A stretch of 64,000 nucleotides of DNA, taken from the NCBI RefSeq assembly GCF_039542385.1, contig NZ_BAABIA010000010.1, positions 1 to 64,000 of the forward strand. The letters are read 5' to 3'. The position numbers and the translations under genes were made by a program. Shown here one piece after another: positions 53,298 through 62,484 of this stretch. The notes beneath the pieces were generated by a model that saw only the letters and a list, made by a program, of their open reading frames with translations, did no database searches and had not been told where the DNA came from. Positions within the stretch are counted from its first letter, which is position 1. Every line of letters begins with the position of its first letter. This DNA comes from Prosthecobacter algae. Its GTDB lineage: Bacteria > Verrucomicrobiota > Verrucomicrobiia > Verrucomicrobiales > Verrucomicrobiaceae.

Positions 53298-54374
53298 ATG
53301 GCCACTAAGACTGCTCCTTCCGCCAAATCTGCTGATGCACCGATCAATGCCAAACTGACTGCGGCAGACAAGATTGAACTGTATCGCAAGATGGTGCGGG
53401 TGCGTCGTTTTGAGCAGGTTTCCCTCCAGCATTATCAGGCCGGTCGCATGGGTGGTTTCCTCCACCTTTACATCGGCCAGGAATCTGTGGCGATTGGTTG
53501 TACTTCCCTGATGGGTGAAAACGATCATGTGATCACGGCTTATCGCGACCACGCCCACGCTCTCGGAGTCGGCATGTCCATGAATGAGTGCATGGCGGAA
53601 CTTTTTGGCAAGGCCACCGGTTGCTCCAAAGGCAAGGGCGGCTCGATGCACTACTTTGCGCCGGATAAGAATTACTGGGGTGGCCACGGCATTGTCGCTG
53701 GGCAGACCCCTCTCGGCCTGGGCCTCGCTTATGGCCTCAAGTATCGTGGCCTCAAAGGCGCAGCGATGTGTTTTCTGGGCGACGGCGCTGTGAACCAGGG
53801 TGCATTCCATGAATCCCTGAACTTGGCGGCCCTTTGGGATCTGCCGGTCATTTACGTTATCGAAAACAACGGCTACTCCATGGGCACCAGCCAGGAGCGC
53901 TCCTCCGCCTACAATGAGAATCTGGCCAAGCGTGCCGAAGGTTATGGCATGGCCTGGGATTCATTCGTCGGTGAAGACCTCTACGACGTGCGCGCCCACG
54001 TGCAGGTGGCGATTGACCGCGCTCACAATGAGAGCAAGCCGACGATGCTGGAAATCGCCACCTATCGCTGGGAAGGCCATTCCGTGGCAGATGCGAACAA
54101 GCTCAAGTATCGCACCAAGGAAGAAGTGGAGAAGTACCAGAAGGAGCACGATCCGATTCAGGTCTGGAAGCGCAACCTCCTTTCGGAAGGTGTGGCGACG
54201 GAAGACGAGCTGAAGAAGATCGACCGCGAAGCTCAGGCAGAAGCAGAAGCTTCGGCAGAGTTCGCCAAGGTCAGCCCCTATCCGGAGCCTGAAGCCATCT
54301 TCGAAGACGTGTACTGGGAAGTGGACAACAAAACGGAAGCAGGTGCAACCGGACGCCACTTCTTCAACGATTGA
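53298..54374 (+). CDS. pdhA: pyruvate dehydrogenase E1 component alpha subunit
   Basis: 358 aa thiamine-diphosphate enzyme. Key motifs: MGGFLHLYIGQES, GKGGSMHYFAPDKNYWGGHGIVAGQ around residues 112-136, and the TPP/Mg site GDGAVNQGAFHESLNLAALW around 160-179 followed by ENNGYSMGTS. It decarboxylates pyruvate (or a branched-chain oxo acid) with a beta subunit, E2 and E3. None of those partners is adjacent; the next gene is unrelated, so the complex is encoded in pieces. Confidence 0.94.
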   Translation: MATKTAPSAKSADAPINAKLTAADKIELYRKMVRVRRFEQVSLQHYQAGRMGGFLHLYIGQESVAIGCTSLMGENDHVITAYRDHAHALGVGMSMNECMAELFGKATGCSKGKGGSMHYFAPDKNYWGGHGIVAGQTPLGLGLAYGLKYRGLKGAAMCFLGDGAVNQGAFHESLNLAALWDLPVIYVIENNGYSMGTSQERSSAYNENLAKRAEGYGMAWDSFVGEDLYDVRAHVQVAIDRAHNESKPTMLEIATYRWEGHSVADANKLKYRTKEEVEKYQKEHDPIQVWKRNLLSEGVATEDELKKIDREAQAEAEASAEFAKVSPYPEPEAIFEDVYWEVDNKTEAGATGRHFFND

Positions 54375-54557
54375 CACGCTTTTGGTTAGGCCGCAGGCGC
54401 TAAAGAATGCGCTTACTGCGGCCTTTGGCATAAAAGTATCCGATTCGGGCATCACGTCAGAAGAAAGGTTGCACCTTGTCTGTCGTATTGAGTAAGTTGT
54501 GATTTACCGCGACGTGCGGAGCGAATCCGCGTGCCCAAACCTAACCCTATCTTCGTC

Positions 54558-56102
54558 ATGAACTCAGCAAACACCAGCCGCCGCACGTTCCTGCGCGGCA
54601 CGATCGCCGGAGCTGCCGGCCTTGCCACTTTGCCCACCTGGGCGAAACCCCTCGGTGCCAACGGTGAAGTCCGTGTTGCCGTCATCGGCTTCAAATCCCG
54701 TGGTTCCGGCCACATCGGCAGCCTGCTGAAGATCCCAGGCGTGCGTCTGGTCGCCCTTTGCGATGTGGACAGCGAAGTGATGGCCAAGCAGGTGGCCGCC
54801 CTCGGCAAGCGTGAGACGCCGATCAAGGTGAAGCAGTACAAGGACTTCCGCGAGTGCTGCGCCGATCCGGACATTGATGCCGTGACCATCGCCACCCCGA
54901 ACCACAGCCACACGCTGATCGCTCTGACTGCGATCGCCAATGGCAAGCATGTGTATGTCGAGAAGCCTGTCTCCCACAACATGTGGGAAGGCCGCAAGCT
55001 GGTGGACGCCGCCGCCATCGCCGAGAAAAAAGGCTTGGTGGTGCAGCACGGCATGCAGCGCCGTTCCGACCTCGGTTGGGCCTCCGCCATGGAGTACATC
55101 AAGAGCGGCCAGATCGGCAAGACCACCCTGAGCCGTGGCATCAATTACAAGGCCCGCAAGAGCATCGGCAAGCTGGATGCCCCAGTGCCTGCGAAGGACG
55201 TTTTTGCCGCCGGCACCTTCAAGGGTGTGGATGGCAAGGCCAGCCAGGGCGAGCTCGACTACAAACTCTGGTCTGCACCGCGCCCGATGCTGCCGGTGAA
55301 CCGCTCCCAGTTCCACTATGACTGGCATTGGCAGTGGGCCTATGGCAATGGCGACATTGGCAACCAGGGACCACACCAGCTCGACGTCGCCCGCTGGGGC
55401 CTGGGCAATCCTTCCGTTCTGCCGAAGCGTGTGATGAGCTTTGGTGGCCGCTGGGGCTACGATGACGATGGCGAGACGGCCAACAACCAGATGGCCTTCT
55501 ATGACTATGCTGAAGGTGCGCCTCTGCTGTTCGACAACCGCGGTCTGCCGATGAAGGACATGAATTGGGCCAAGGGCGCAGAGCCCGTCTATCGCATCAA
55601 TGGCAAGACCTCCGCCCCTCGTATCGGCAATGTCATCCATTGCGAAGGCGGCTTTGTTGCGGAGTCCAAGGCTTACGACAACGACGGCAAGGCGATCCAT
55701 AAGTTTGAAAACTTCCAGGATGGTCCTGACCACATGCTGAACTTCATCAACTCGGTCCGCGCCGGCAAGCTGACGAAGGATGTGCTGCACGTCTCCCACG
55801 GCTACCATGCGGCAGCCCTGGCCCAGATGGCCAACATCTCCTACCGCCTCGGCAAGCAGATCTCCAACGACGAAGTCAAGGAGCGCCTCAGCAACAGCAA
55901 GGCCGCCCAGGAAACCTTCGATCACTTCGTGGAAAACCTGGTCGCCAACAAGATCGACATGAAGGCCGAGATGGCCCAGGTCGGCCCATGGCTGGACTTC
56001 GATCCTGTGGCTGAGAAGTTCACCGGTGAATTCGCTGAAGAAGCCAACAAGCTAGCCAATGGCGAATATGCCGCTGGCTTTGAATTGCCTGTGATCAGCT
56101 AA
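54558..56102 (+). CDS. Tat-exported Gfo/Idh/MocA-family oxidoreductase
   Basis: 514 aa from the ATG at 54558. Twin-arginine signal TSRRTFLRGTIAGAAGLA predicts folded export. The Rossmann NAD(P) domain follows (VRVAVIGFKSRGSGHIGSLLKI), with the EKPVSHNMWEGR substrate-loop motif around residues 134-145 and a long alpha/beta C-terminal domain. Such enzymes oxidise or epimerise sugars; exported members with tightly bound cofactor are very numerous in Verrucomicrobiota and Planctomycetota. Substrate unknown. Followed by a strong terminator. Confidence 0.94.
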   Translation: MNSANTSRRTFLRGTIAGAAGLATLPTWAKPLGANGEVRVAVIGFKSRGSGHIGSLLKIPGVRLVALCDVDSEVMAKQVAALGKRETPIKVKQYKDFRECCADPDIDAVTIATPNHSHTLIALTAIANGKHVYVEKPVSHNMWEGRKLVDAAAIAEKKGLVVQHGMQRRSDLGWASAMEYIKSGQIGKTTLSRGINYKARKSIGKLDAPVPAKDVFAAGTFKGVDGKASQGELDYKLWSAPRPMLPVNRSQFHYDWHWQWAYGNGDIGNQGPHQLDVARWGLGNPSVLPKRVMSFGGRWGYDDDGETANNQMAFYDYAEGAPLLFDNRGLPMKDMNWAKGAEPVYRINGKTSAPRIGNVIHCEGGFVAESKAYDNDGKAIHKFENFQDGPDHMLNFINSVRAGKLTKDVLHVSHGYHAAALAQMANISYRLGKQISNDEVKERLSNSKAAQETFDHFVENLVANKIDMKAEMAQVGPWLDFDPVAEKFTGEFAEEANKLANGEYAAGFELPVIS

Positions 56103-56124
56103 GTCTTACGAAGACATTCTTGAG

Positions 56125-56158
56125 AACGCGGAACCTGGAAACAGGTTCCGCGTTTTTT
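56125..56158 (+). terminator. rho-independent terminator after the Tat oxidoreductase gene
   Basis: AACGCGGAACCTG (56125-56137), loop GAAA, CAGGTTCCGCGTT (56142-56154) and a T run form a 13-bp stem. The tail merges into a TTTGTTAGGC word. Confidence 0.95.
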
Positions 56159-56558
56159 GTTAGGCGTTGGGCGTTTCTCCCGTTGGAGCCCTTCAATCCT
56201 TTTGTGATGCGCTCTGGACATGAGGAGGTGTGGAGCGGTGGAGTGGTTTTCGGCGTGTCGATCTGTCCTGGCATCTTTCCCAGACTGACGGCGGGACGCC
56301 GTCACACCTTGAACCGTTCGTGGTCGTTTGTGTGAGACCAAGAGCTTGTATGACGCGGGGGCAGACGACGATCGCTGGCATCCTTGCAGGATGCGACGGT
56401 GGGTGGGTATGATTTTGGCCTAACCAGGGGTGCGTTGGGGCTTTGTGTGTCCCGGGAAAGACGGGTAATCCGGCGGTGGGGTGGGTGGAGCTACCGGGTT
56501 TTATGCGCCGGACACACCCGTCCTACCTACGCAAAGCGGGCGAAGCGGGAGCTTGGGG
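56159..56558. other. intergenic region with REP-like hairpins
   Basis: No gene supported. Two short hairpins with 3-base loops are clear: GACGGCG-gga-CGCCGTC (56287-56303) and GCATCCT-tgc-AGGATGC (56378-56394). They match the stem-plus-3-base-loop style of the repeats at 6385-7710 and 9738-9824, with different stem sequences. Confidence 0.6.
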
Positions 56559-57164
56559 TTACTGGACAAAGCTGCCGACGACCTTGGGCACCCCGCCTTT
56601 TTGGATGGCGAAGATCTCGGGACTGGCGGCGCGGGGATCGGTGCGAAAGCGGTCGGCGAGGTCGGGGGCGAATTCCTCGAGGGATTCGGGCTTGGCGGGG
56701 AAGACGAAGAGGGAGTGGCGATCCGGCAGGGCCACCCAGATTTCAGGGCCGAAGAGCTTTTCGAAAACGGCGGGCAGGGAAGGGGCGATGAGCAGGGAGG
56801 CGATGAGGGGCTGCTCGCTGCGATAGACGGCATACTGGGCTTTGCCAGCCGCGTCTTTGATGATGGTCGGCTTTAGGGCGGCCAGCCGCTTGTCGGCCAC
56901 CTTTTTGGCCCGCTCCGCAAAGGTTTCGACGCTGAGGCCCAGCTTTTTGAAATCCTCAGCCGAGTAGGCCATGATGCCGGGAACATCGGTGAGTTCCTTG
57001 GCGGGGGTGAGCACGGTGAGTTCGGCACCTTCGGGCACGATGGAGAGGGCGCTGCGCATGACGACGGGCTCGGGCAGCAGCAGCAGTTCTTCCAGACGGC
57101 GTTCGGGCGTCTGGGCCATGAGGCCGCCGAGGAGGCAGAAAGCGGCGAGGAAGCAGTGTTTCAT
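56559..57164 (-). CDS. secreted protein of unknown function
   Basis: 201 aa. Signal MKHCFLAAFCLLGGLMAQ. The mature part is mostly mixed helix/strand: EELLLLPEPVVMRSALSIVPEGAELTVL near the start and IWVALPDRHSLFVFPAKPESLEEFAPDL in the second half. No family recognised. Its 5' end is 85 bases from the ruvA start on the other strand, so the two share a divergent promoter region. Confidence 0.72.
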   Translation of the reverse strand: MKHCFLAAFCLLGGLMAQTPERRLEELLLLPEPVVMRSALSIVPEGAELTVLTPAKELTDVPGIMAYSAEDFKKLGLSVETFAERAKKVADKRLAALKPTIIKDAAGKAQYAVYRSEQPLIASLLIAPSLPAVFEKLFGPEIWVALPDRHSLFVFPAKPESLEEFAPDLADRFRTDPRAASPEIFAIQKGGVPKVVGSFVQ

Positions 57165-57248
57165 GGGGCCTCAATGGAGCACGGGTCCCGCGGCTGCGCC
57201 AGCATCAAAGACCTTGCACGCGGGGCGAGTCCCGGCTTCATGGAGCGC

Positions 57249-57857
57249 ATGATCGCATTCCTCCGTGGCAAACTTGCCGAAGCCTACCCGCATCAAGCCA
57301 TCGTGGACGTCGGAGGGGTGGGTTATGCGACAAACATTCCGCTGACTACCTTTGACAAGCTGCCGCAGCAGGGCGCGGAAGTGCGGCTGCTGACGCATCA
57401 TCATGTCACGGAACGCGAGCACACCTTGTTTGGCTTTTTCACGGAGGATGAGCGAGACCTCTTCCGCTTGCTGATTGACCGCGTCTCCGGCATCGGGCCG
57501 AAGATGGCGCTGTCTGTCCTGAGCGGTATGCCGGTAGCGGCTTTCAAAGATGCGGTGATCCGCAATGACACGGCCGCCCTGGCACGGATCAAGGGCGTGG
57601 GCAAGAAGACGGCGGAGCGCATCGTGCTGGAATTGAAGGACAAGGTGGGAGTGGTGGATGCCTGGCAGGCGGCCGAGGTGGCGCGGGGCACGCATGATCC
57701 GAAACAGGCGGCCATCAGCGATGCCGTGCTGGGTCTGATCGCCCTGGGTTACAAGCAGAGCGAGGCGCAGAAGACGGTGAATGAGCTGGTCAAAGCGAGC
57801 ACGGAGCCAGTGCGCGCCGACAAGCTGATCCGCGAGGCGCTGCGGGCGATGCAGTAA
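57249..57857 (+). CDS. ruvA: Holliday junction branch migration complex subunit RuvA
   Basis: 202 aa from the ATG at 57249. Typical three-domain RuvA: OB fold (MIAFLRGKLAEAYP, VGGVGYATNIP), two helix-hairpin-helix motifs (LLIDRVSGIGPKMALSVLSG and LARIKGVGKKTAERIVLELKDK) and the C-terminal UBA-like domain (AVLGLIALGYKQSEAQKTVNEL) that contacts RuvB. It binds Holliday junctions during recombination. ruvB and ruvC are not adjacent. Confidence 0.96.
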   Translation: MIAFLRGKLAEAYPHQAIVDVGGVGYATNIPLTTFDKLPQQGAEVRLLTHHHVTEREHTLFGFFTEDERDLFRLLIDRVSGIGPKMALSVLSGMPVAAFKDAVIRNDTAALARIKGVGKKTAERIVLELKDKVGVVDAWQAAEVARGTHDPKQAAISDAVLGLIALGYKQSEAQKTVNELVKASTEPVRADKLIREALRAMQ

Positions 57858-57866
57858 ACCGTCGTA

Positions 57867-58595
57867 CTACCAGCCAAAGAAGATGGGGCCGGGGACGATC
57901 TTCACCCCGCCGCTGCCCAGGGGGTTGCCCTTGGTCTCCTCGATGCTCTCCACGACGTTTTCTTTGAGGTTCACGCTCATGCTGCCGGTCTCCACTTTGA
58001 TATAAACCACGGTCTGGATAGGCCTGCCCAGCGCATCCAGGCCGGTATTGTATTGGGGGATGCGGTCATAGACGACGTACTCCAGTTTCTCTTCCTTGCC
58101 GCTGGCGCTGAGCTTGCTGGACTTGCGGTTGGGCTTGCCCAGGCTGGCGTGGACTTCCTCGCTGGTCATGCCGAGCGCGATTTGCTTGGCGGCGATCAGA
58201 GCCTCCACCTCGGTCTGGCGCTGGTGGAGTTTTTTGAGGTTGGGGACGAGGTTGGGGTCGGGGGAAAGTAGGTCGTCCATGCGCATCCAGCCGGAGACAT
58301 CGCCATGACGGGCGCGGCCGCGAACGCGGTAAGCGGTGTCCGAAAGGCCGACGAGCTTCACCAAAGTGCCAGGGGCCATGGAGCCGAGGGCCTGATCCAT
58401 CTTGGAGCGGCTGTAGATGGGAGATTCCTGGAGCACCTTGAGAGTGACTGGCTTCTTCAGCATGTCCTCCACATCCATGGTGCCGGGTTCCGGGGCCAGG
58501 AGGGAGGATTTGCGCGAGCTGGAGAGCTGCGCGGAAGCCACGCTGCCGACGGCGAGGAAACCAAAAACCACGAGGAAAAGTGGGGCCTTGTTCAT
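57867..58595 (-). CDS. exported SH3-like domain protein, unknown
   Basis: 242 aa from the ATG at 58595, chosen because it begins a signal peptide (MNKAPLFLVVFGFLAVGSVASA); the frame is open further upstream across the hemL promoter but not protein-like. A bacterial SH3-like stretch is suggested around residues 55-115 (LQESPIYSRSKMDQALGSMAPGTLVKLVGL...RHGDVSGWMRMDDL). A later ALGMTSEEVHASLGKPNRKS resembles the SmpA/OmlA start. It ends with a Gly/Pro-rich segment. Likely periplasmic or wall-associated; role unknown. Divergent from hemL. Confidence 0.78.
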   Translation of the reverse strand: MNKAPLFLVVFGFLAVGSVASAQLSSSRKSSLLAPEPGTMDVEDMLKKPVTLKVLQESPIYSRSKMDQALGSMAPGTLVKLVGLSDTAYRVRGRARHGDVSGWMRMDDLLSPDPNLVPNLKKLHQRQTEVEALIAAKQIALGMTSEEVHASLGKPNRKSSKLSASGKEEKLEYVVYDRIPQYNTGLDALGRPIQTVVYIKVETGSMSVNLKENVVESIEETKGNPLGSGGVKIVPGPIFFGW

Positions 58596-58678
58596 GACGG
58601 GAGTGAGACTATCAAAGTCTGACGGGTTCAGGAAAGCTTTTGTTCGACGTGCGGGAGCTTTCGCGTATCCGTTTGGCA

Positions 58679-59965
58679 ATGTCTAACGGACCTCTCTCGA
58701 CCAAGCTCTTCGAACTCGCCAAGCAATACATCCCCGGCGGGGTGAACTCGCCCGTGCGTGCCTTCCGGAATGTCGGCGGGGATCCTTTCTTTGTCCGGCG
58801 GGCCAAGGGCTGCCGCATCTGGGATGTGGACGGGCGGGAGATGATTGATTTTGTGGGTACCTGGGGTCCGGCGATTCTGGGTCATGCGCCCGTTTCAGTC
58901 ATCGAGGCCATCCACACGGCAGCGAAGGACGGGGTGAGCTTTGGCATCCCGAATCCTTACGAGGTGGACATGGCGCGGACGATTTGTGAGTGGGTGCCTT
59001 CGGTGAAAAAGGTGCGTTTGGTCAGCAGCGGCACGGAAGCCACGATGTCGGCCATCCGTCTGGCGCGCGGTTTCACCGGGCGGTCCCGGCTGGTGAAGTT
59101 CGATGGCTGCTACCACGGCCACTCAGACAGCCTGCTGGTGGCAGCGGGCAGCGGGGCGCTGACTCATGGCCACCCGGACAGCGCGGGCGTGCCAGCGGCC
59201 TTTGCGGAGCTGACGAGTGTGCTGCCTTTCAATGATGAAGCCGCCCTGGAAGAGCTCTTTGAAGCCAAGGGGCATGAGATCGCCGCCCTGATCGTCGAGC
59301 CCTATCCGGCCAATGCCGGCCTCATTTTGCCGAAGCCCGGCTTCCTGCAGAAGCTGCGCGACATCACCACGAAGTACGGTGCAGTGTTGATCTTTGATGA
59401 AGTGATGACCGGCTTCCGCCTCGCCAAGGGCGGGGTGCAGGAGCTGGAAGGCATCACGCCTGACCTGACCTGCTTTGGCAAGGTGATCGGCGGTGGGCTG
59501 CCGGTGGGGGCCTTTGGCGGGCGGGCGGATATCATGGATTACTTGGCACCGCTGGGGCCAGTGTACCAAGCCGGGACCCTGAGTGGGAATCCTTTGGCGA
59601 TGGCCGCAGGTCTGGCGCAGCTTCGCGAGCTGGAGCGCCAGCAGGGCTTTGCGTATCTGGAAGAAATCGGTCAAGTGATGGAAGACGCCGTGCTGGACGT
59701 GCTGAAGCGCAAGGGCCTGGGCTACCGCTGGTATCGCAAAGGCAGCATGTTCTGCCTTTTCTTCACGGAGACGGAGGTGCATAACCTGCAGGATGCGAAG
59801 ACCTCCGACCTGGTGGCGTTCCGGAAGTTCTTCCACCACTGCCTGGACCATGGAGTTTACTTTGCCCCCAGCCAGTTTGAGACCGGGTTCATCAGCATGG
59901 CTCACGCCAAGGCGGACATGGAGCTCACGGCAGAGGTGGCCGCAGCGGCCCTCGCGTCTCTGTAA
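58679..59965 (+). CDS. hemL: glutamate-1-semialdehyde 2,1-aminomutase
   Basis: 428 aa from the ATG at 58679. PLP enzyme producing 5-aminolevulinate in the C5 haem pathway. Motifs: [13 protein letters not shown] near the N-terminus, [21 protein letters not shown] around residues 117-137, DEVMTGFR with the PLP-binding Asp, and [16 protein letters not shown] with the Schiff-base lysine. Standard length. A GC-rich hairpin (60036-60058) lies in the following gap. Confidence 0.97.
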   Translation: MSNGPLSTKLFELAKQYIPGGVNSPVRAFRNVGGDPFFVRRAKGCRIWDVDGREMIDFVGTWGPAILGHAPVSVIEAIHTAAKDGVSFGIPNPYEVDMARTICEWVPSVKKVRLVSSGTEATMSAIRLARGFTGRSRLVKFDGCYHGHSDSLLVAAGSGALTHGHPDSAGVPAAFAELTSVLPFNDEAALEELFEAKGHEIAALIVEPYPANAGLILPKPGFLQKLRDITTKYGAVLIFDEVMTGFRLAKGGVQELEGITPDLTCFGKVIGGGLPVGAFGGRADIMDYLAPLGPVYQAGTLSGNPLAMAAGLAQLRELERQQGFAYLEEIGQVMEDAVLDVLKRKGLGYRWYRKGSMFCLFFTETEVHNLQDAKTSDLVAFRKFFHHCLDHGVYFAPSQFETGFISMAHAKADMELTAEVAAAALASL

Positions 59966-60160
59966 TGGCTGTGCAGGTGCAGCTTTCCCGGGCCCAGTGA
60001 TGTGAGCGGGAGAGGCAGTGCAGGCAGGGAGGTGTGGGCGGCTGAAAGTTGGCCGCCCGCCCCAAAATCTTGTGGCCAAGAGCAAAAAAGTAACCACTAA
60101 GAGGCCTGCCTCATCTCCCACAGGTCTTCAGGCACAGAGTTCAGGAAACCAGACCGCCCC

Positions 60161-60943
60161 ATGAAATCCCTCCTTCGCAAAATCCTCGAAGTGTTCTTTG
60201 CAAAGTTCGGATACAGCTTGGCCCCGACCAAGAAGTGGGAGGAGTACCAGAAGATCTATCTGCGGGACAAGATCGGTGGCCCCAGCGCCAAGCATCTGGC
60301 CCGGCTGCTGGAGACCTATCCGGTGGACTGTGTGTTTGATGTGGGGGCCAATGACGGAGGCTTTGCTGAAATGCTGAGGAATGAGGTCGGCTACAAAGGC
60401 TGGATCATCTCCTTTGAGCCGCTGAAAGAAGTCGCCGAGGTGCTGGCCAAAAAGGCGGAGCGCGACCCGAAGTGGGAAGTCATGACCGATGCCCTGGGTC
60501 GGGAGACGGGTGAAAAGGAGTTTCACCAGATGGCCGGGGACGTGTTCAGCTCCTTTTATCTGCCGGATCCTGACCAGCCGACAAAATACACGGATTCCAA
60601 CCGCGTGTTGCGCACACTGCCCGTACAGGTAGAGACCATCAATAATCTCTGGCCGCAGATCAAGCAGCGCCTTGGGGTCAAGATGCTGCTGCTGAAGATG
60701 GACACGCAGGGCTTCGATGCTGAAGTCTTTGCTGGGGCCAGCGCCTGTCTGGACGACATCCCGATTGTGATGTCTGAGATTTCCTGCATTCGCCTCTACA
60801 AGCAGGCGCTGACTTTTCAGGAGGCGCTCGCTTCTTACGCCGCCTCCGGCTATGTGCCCAGCCTGCTGAATTCGATCAGCTTTGATGACCGCCAGGCAGC
60901 CATCGAAATGGATGCCTTGCTGGTCAGGAAGAAGCTCGACTGA
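60161..60943 (+). CDS. FkbM-family SAM methyltransferase
   Basis: 260 aa. FkbM core: VDCVFDVGANDGGFAEMLRNE around residues 55-75 (SAM-binding glycine loop), SFEPLKEVAE around 87-96, and LLKMDTQGFDAEVFAGA around 175-191. These enzymes O-methylate sugars of polysaccharides or lipids. It opens the right-hand glycan-related region. Its last 20 bases overlap the converging flippase gene. Confidence 0.92.
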   Translation: MKSLLRKILEVFFAKFGYSLAPTKKWEEYQKIYLRDKIGGPSAKHLARLLETYPVDCVFDVGANDGGFAEMLRNEVGYKGWIISFEPLKEVAEVLAKKAERDPKWEVMTDALGRETGEKEFHQMAGDVFSSFYLPDPDQPTKYTDSNRVLRTLPVQVETINNLWPQIKQRLGVKMLLLKMDTQGFDAEVFAGASACLDDIPIVMSEISCIRLYKQALTFQEALASYAASGYVPSLLNSISFDDRQAAIEMDALLVRKKLD

Positions 60944-62483
60944 GCTTCTTTCGGATCTTCGTCCACACATCGTGGTGTTCCTGTTGGCTGAGCATCAGCA
61001 CAGGCAGCAGCAGGGCGCAGACGGCGGTATAGCCCGAGCCTGCGAGAAAGAGGCTGGGATACTCCGGTCTCACCATGCCATTGAACAGCCAAATGCCGAG
61101 CAAGGGCGGCCCGCAGGTGCGAAGGAAAGAGAGGAACAGATGCTTGAAGAGGTACTCGAAGGGGGAGATGTGAATCACCTTCGCCACCATGATAGGCAGC
61201 ACGATCAGCCGGGAGAGCAACATCTCCACAGCGATGGCCGTGACTACACCTTGTAGCCCCCAGAAGGAGCCCAGCACCACGCTGAGGATGGCACTGAAGG
61301 CCCCCCCGATGATGGACATCCAGGACAGCCAGTGGTTCTTGTCCAGCGTGTACAACAGGTTGTGGGCTGGGTACTGCGCAAAGTAGAGCAGGTGAGGCGC
61401 GGCGACGATGTGCAGCACATCGGTGGCGCCCCAGAGATCCGGGCCCACCCAACGGTGAAAGAAGGGAGAGGCCAGCCAGCAGGCCCCGATGACAGCAAAC
61501 ATGCTGAAGGAGGCGGCCCAGCGGGAGCAGCGGAGAAACATCTCCCGCAGCCGCACATCGTCGCCGGCGCCATGCAACTGACTGAAGACTGACATCACCG
61601 GCCCGCCAAAGATGGCACCCACCATGTCCTGGATGATGGTGATCAGGCGCATGCCGATGGAATACAGCGGCACGGCGGACAGCCCGCTCACCCGGTCCAC
61701 CACCACGGGATTGAGATTGCCCCGCAGGGACTCACCGATCATCAGGATGCTGATGGAGCGGGCATAGCGGAGCATGTTCTGACGCAGGTCTTTGACCTCG
61801 GTCGTTTCGGCGGCGGGAACGTGCGTGGGCACCAGCGGTGCGGCAAAGCGGTAGAGCAGGAACAGTTCCACCCCTTCCATCAAGATCTGCACCAGGGCCA
61901 CGCCCACGATGGAGGGGTTGTGGGCCAGCAGCCAGATCAGGAAGCCTGCCTGGAGGAGTGAACGAATGATGGAGGCCTGGGCAATGAGATCGTAGCGCCC
62001 GTTGGCCCGCAGAAACACCACGGGAATGCGGAAGCGGAACCTCAGCACCAGCATGAGGCAGACCAGGAGCAGGGCGAGCTGGAAGTCATCGTGCCGGGCA
62101 CCGGAGACCGTCAGCCCAGAGACCAGGACGATGATGGGCGTGAGGATCAGCAGCAGGCCGGAGATGTATCGAAAATACTGCCTCACGGTGGTGAAAATGA
62201 GACCCTGCTGGTCCACATTGCCCACGCCGACAGCCATCCCCAAAAAACGGGAGGCGGAAAAGGTGATGCCCATCTCCAGCAGGGCACCATAACCCGAGAT
62301 GGAGGTGACGAGTACCCAGAGGCCGTAGCCTTCGACCTTCAGGGATTTGACCATGGCCGGTGTGATCACCAGGGTGATCGCCACCTTGAGGATCAAATCC
62401 AGGACGTTGATGCCCGATCCACGAAACAATCTGCTTTCAGAGAACCTTCGTTTGGGCGTTTCAGCGTTCGGTTCGGTGGCCAC
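60924..62483 (-). CDS. polysaccharide/lipid-linked oligosaccharide flippase (Wzx/MATE-like)
   Basis: 519 aa with 12-14 hydrophobic segments and a short cytosolic N-terminus. VLDLILKVAITLVITPAMVKSLKVEGYGLWVLVTSISGYGALLEMG is split across helices 1-2 and is the usual opening of polysaccharide biosynthesis exporters (I quote only for position, residues about 26-70). It would flip lipid-linked repeat units across the inner membrane. Two bases separate it from the upstream toroid-protein gene, so they are co-transcribed. Confidence 0.9.
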   Translation of the reverse strand: MATEPNAETPKRRFSESRLFRGSGINVLDLILKVAITLVITPAMVKSLKVEGYGLWVLVTSISGYGALLEMGITFSASRFLGMAVGVGNVDQQGLIFTTVRQYFRYISGLLLILTPIIVLVSGLTVSGARHDDFQLALLLVCLMLVLRFRFRIPVVFLRANGRYDLIAQASIIRSLLQAGFLIWLLAHNPSIVGVALVQILMEGVELFLLYRFAAPLVPTHVPAAETTEVKDLRQNMLRYARSISILMIGESLRGNLNPVVVDRVSGLSAVPLYSIGMRLITIIQDMVGAIFGGPVMSVFSQLHGAGDDVRLREMFLRCSRWAASFSMFAVIGACWLASPFFHRWVGPDLWGATDVLHIVAAPHLLYFAQYPAHNLLYTLDKNHWLSWMSIIGGAFSAILSVVLGSFWGLQGVVTAIAVEMLLSRLIVLPIMVAKVIHISPFEYLFKHLFLSFLRTCGPPLLGIWLFNGMVRPEYPSLFLAGSGYTAVCALLLPVLMLSQQEHHDVWTKIRKKLSRASS

Positions 62484-62484
62484 T

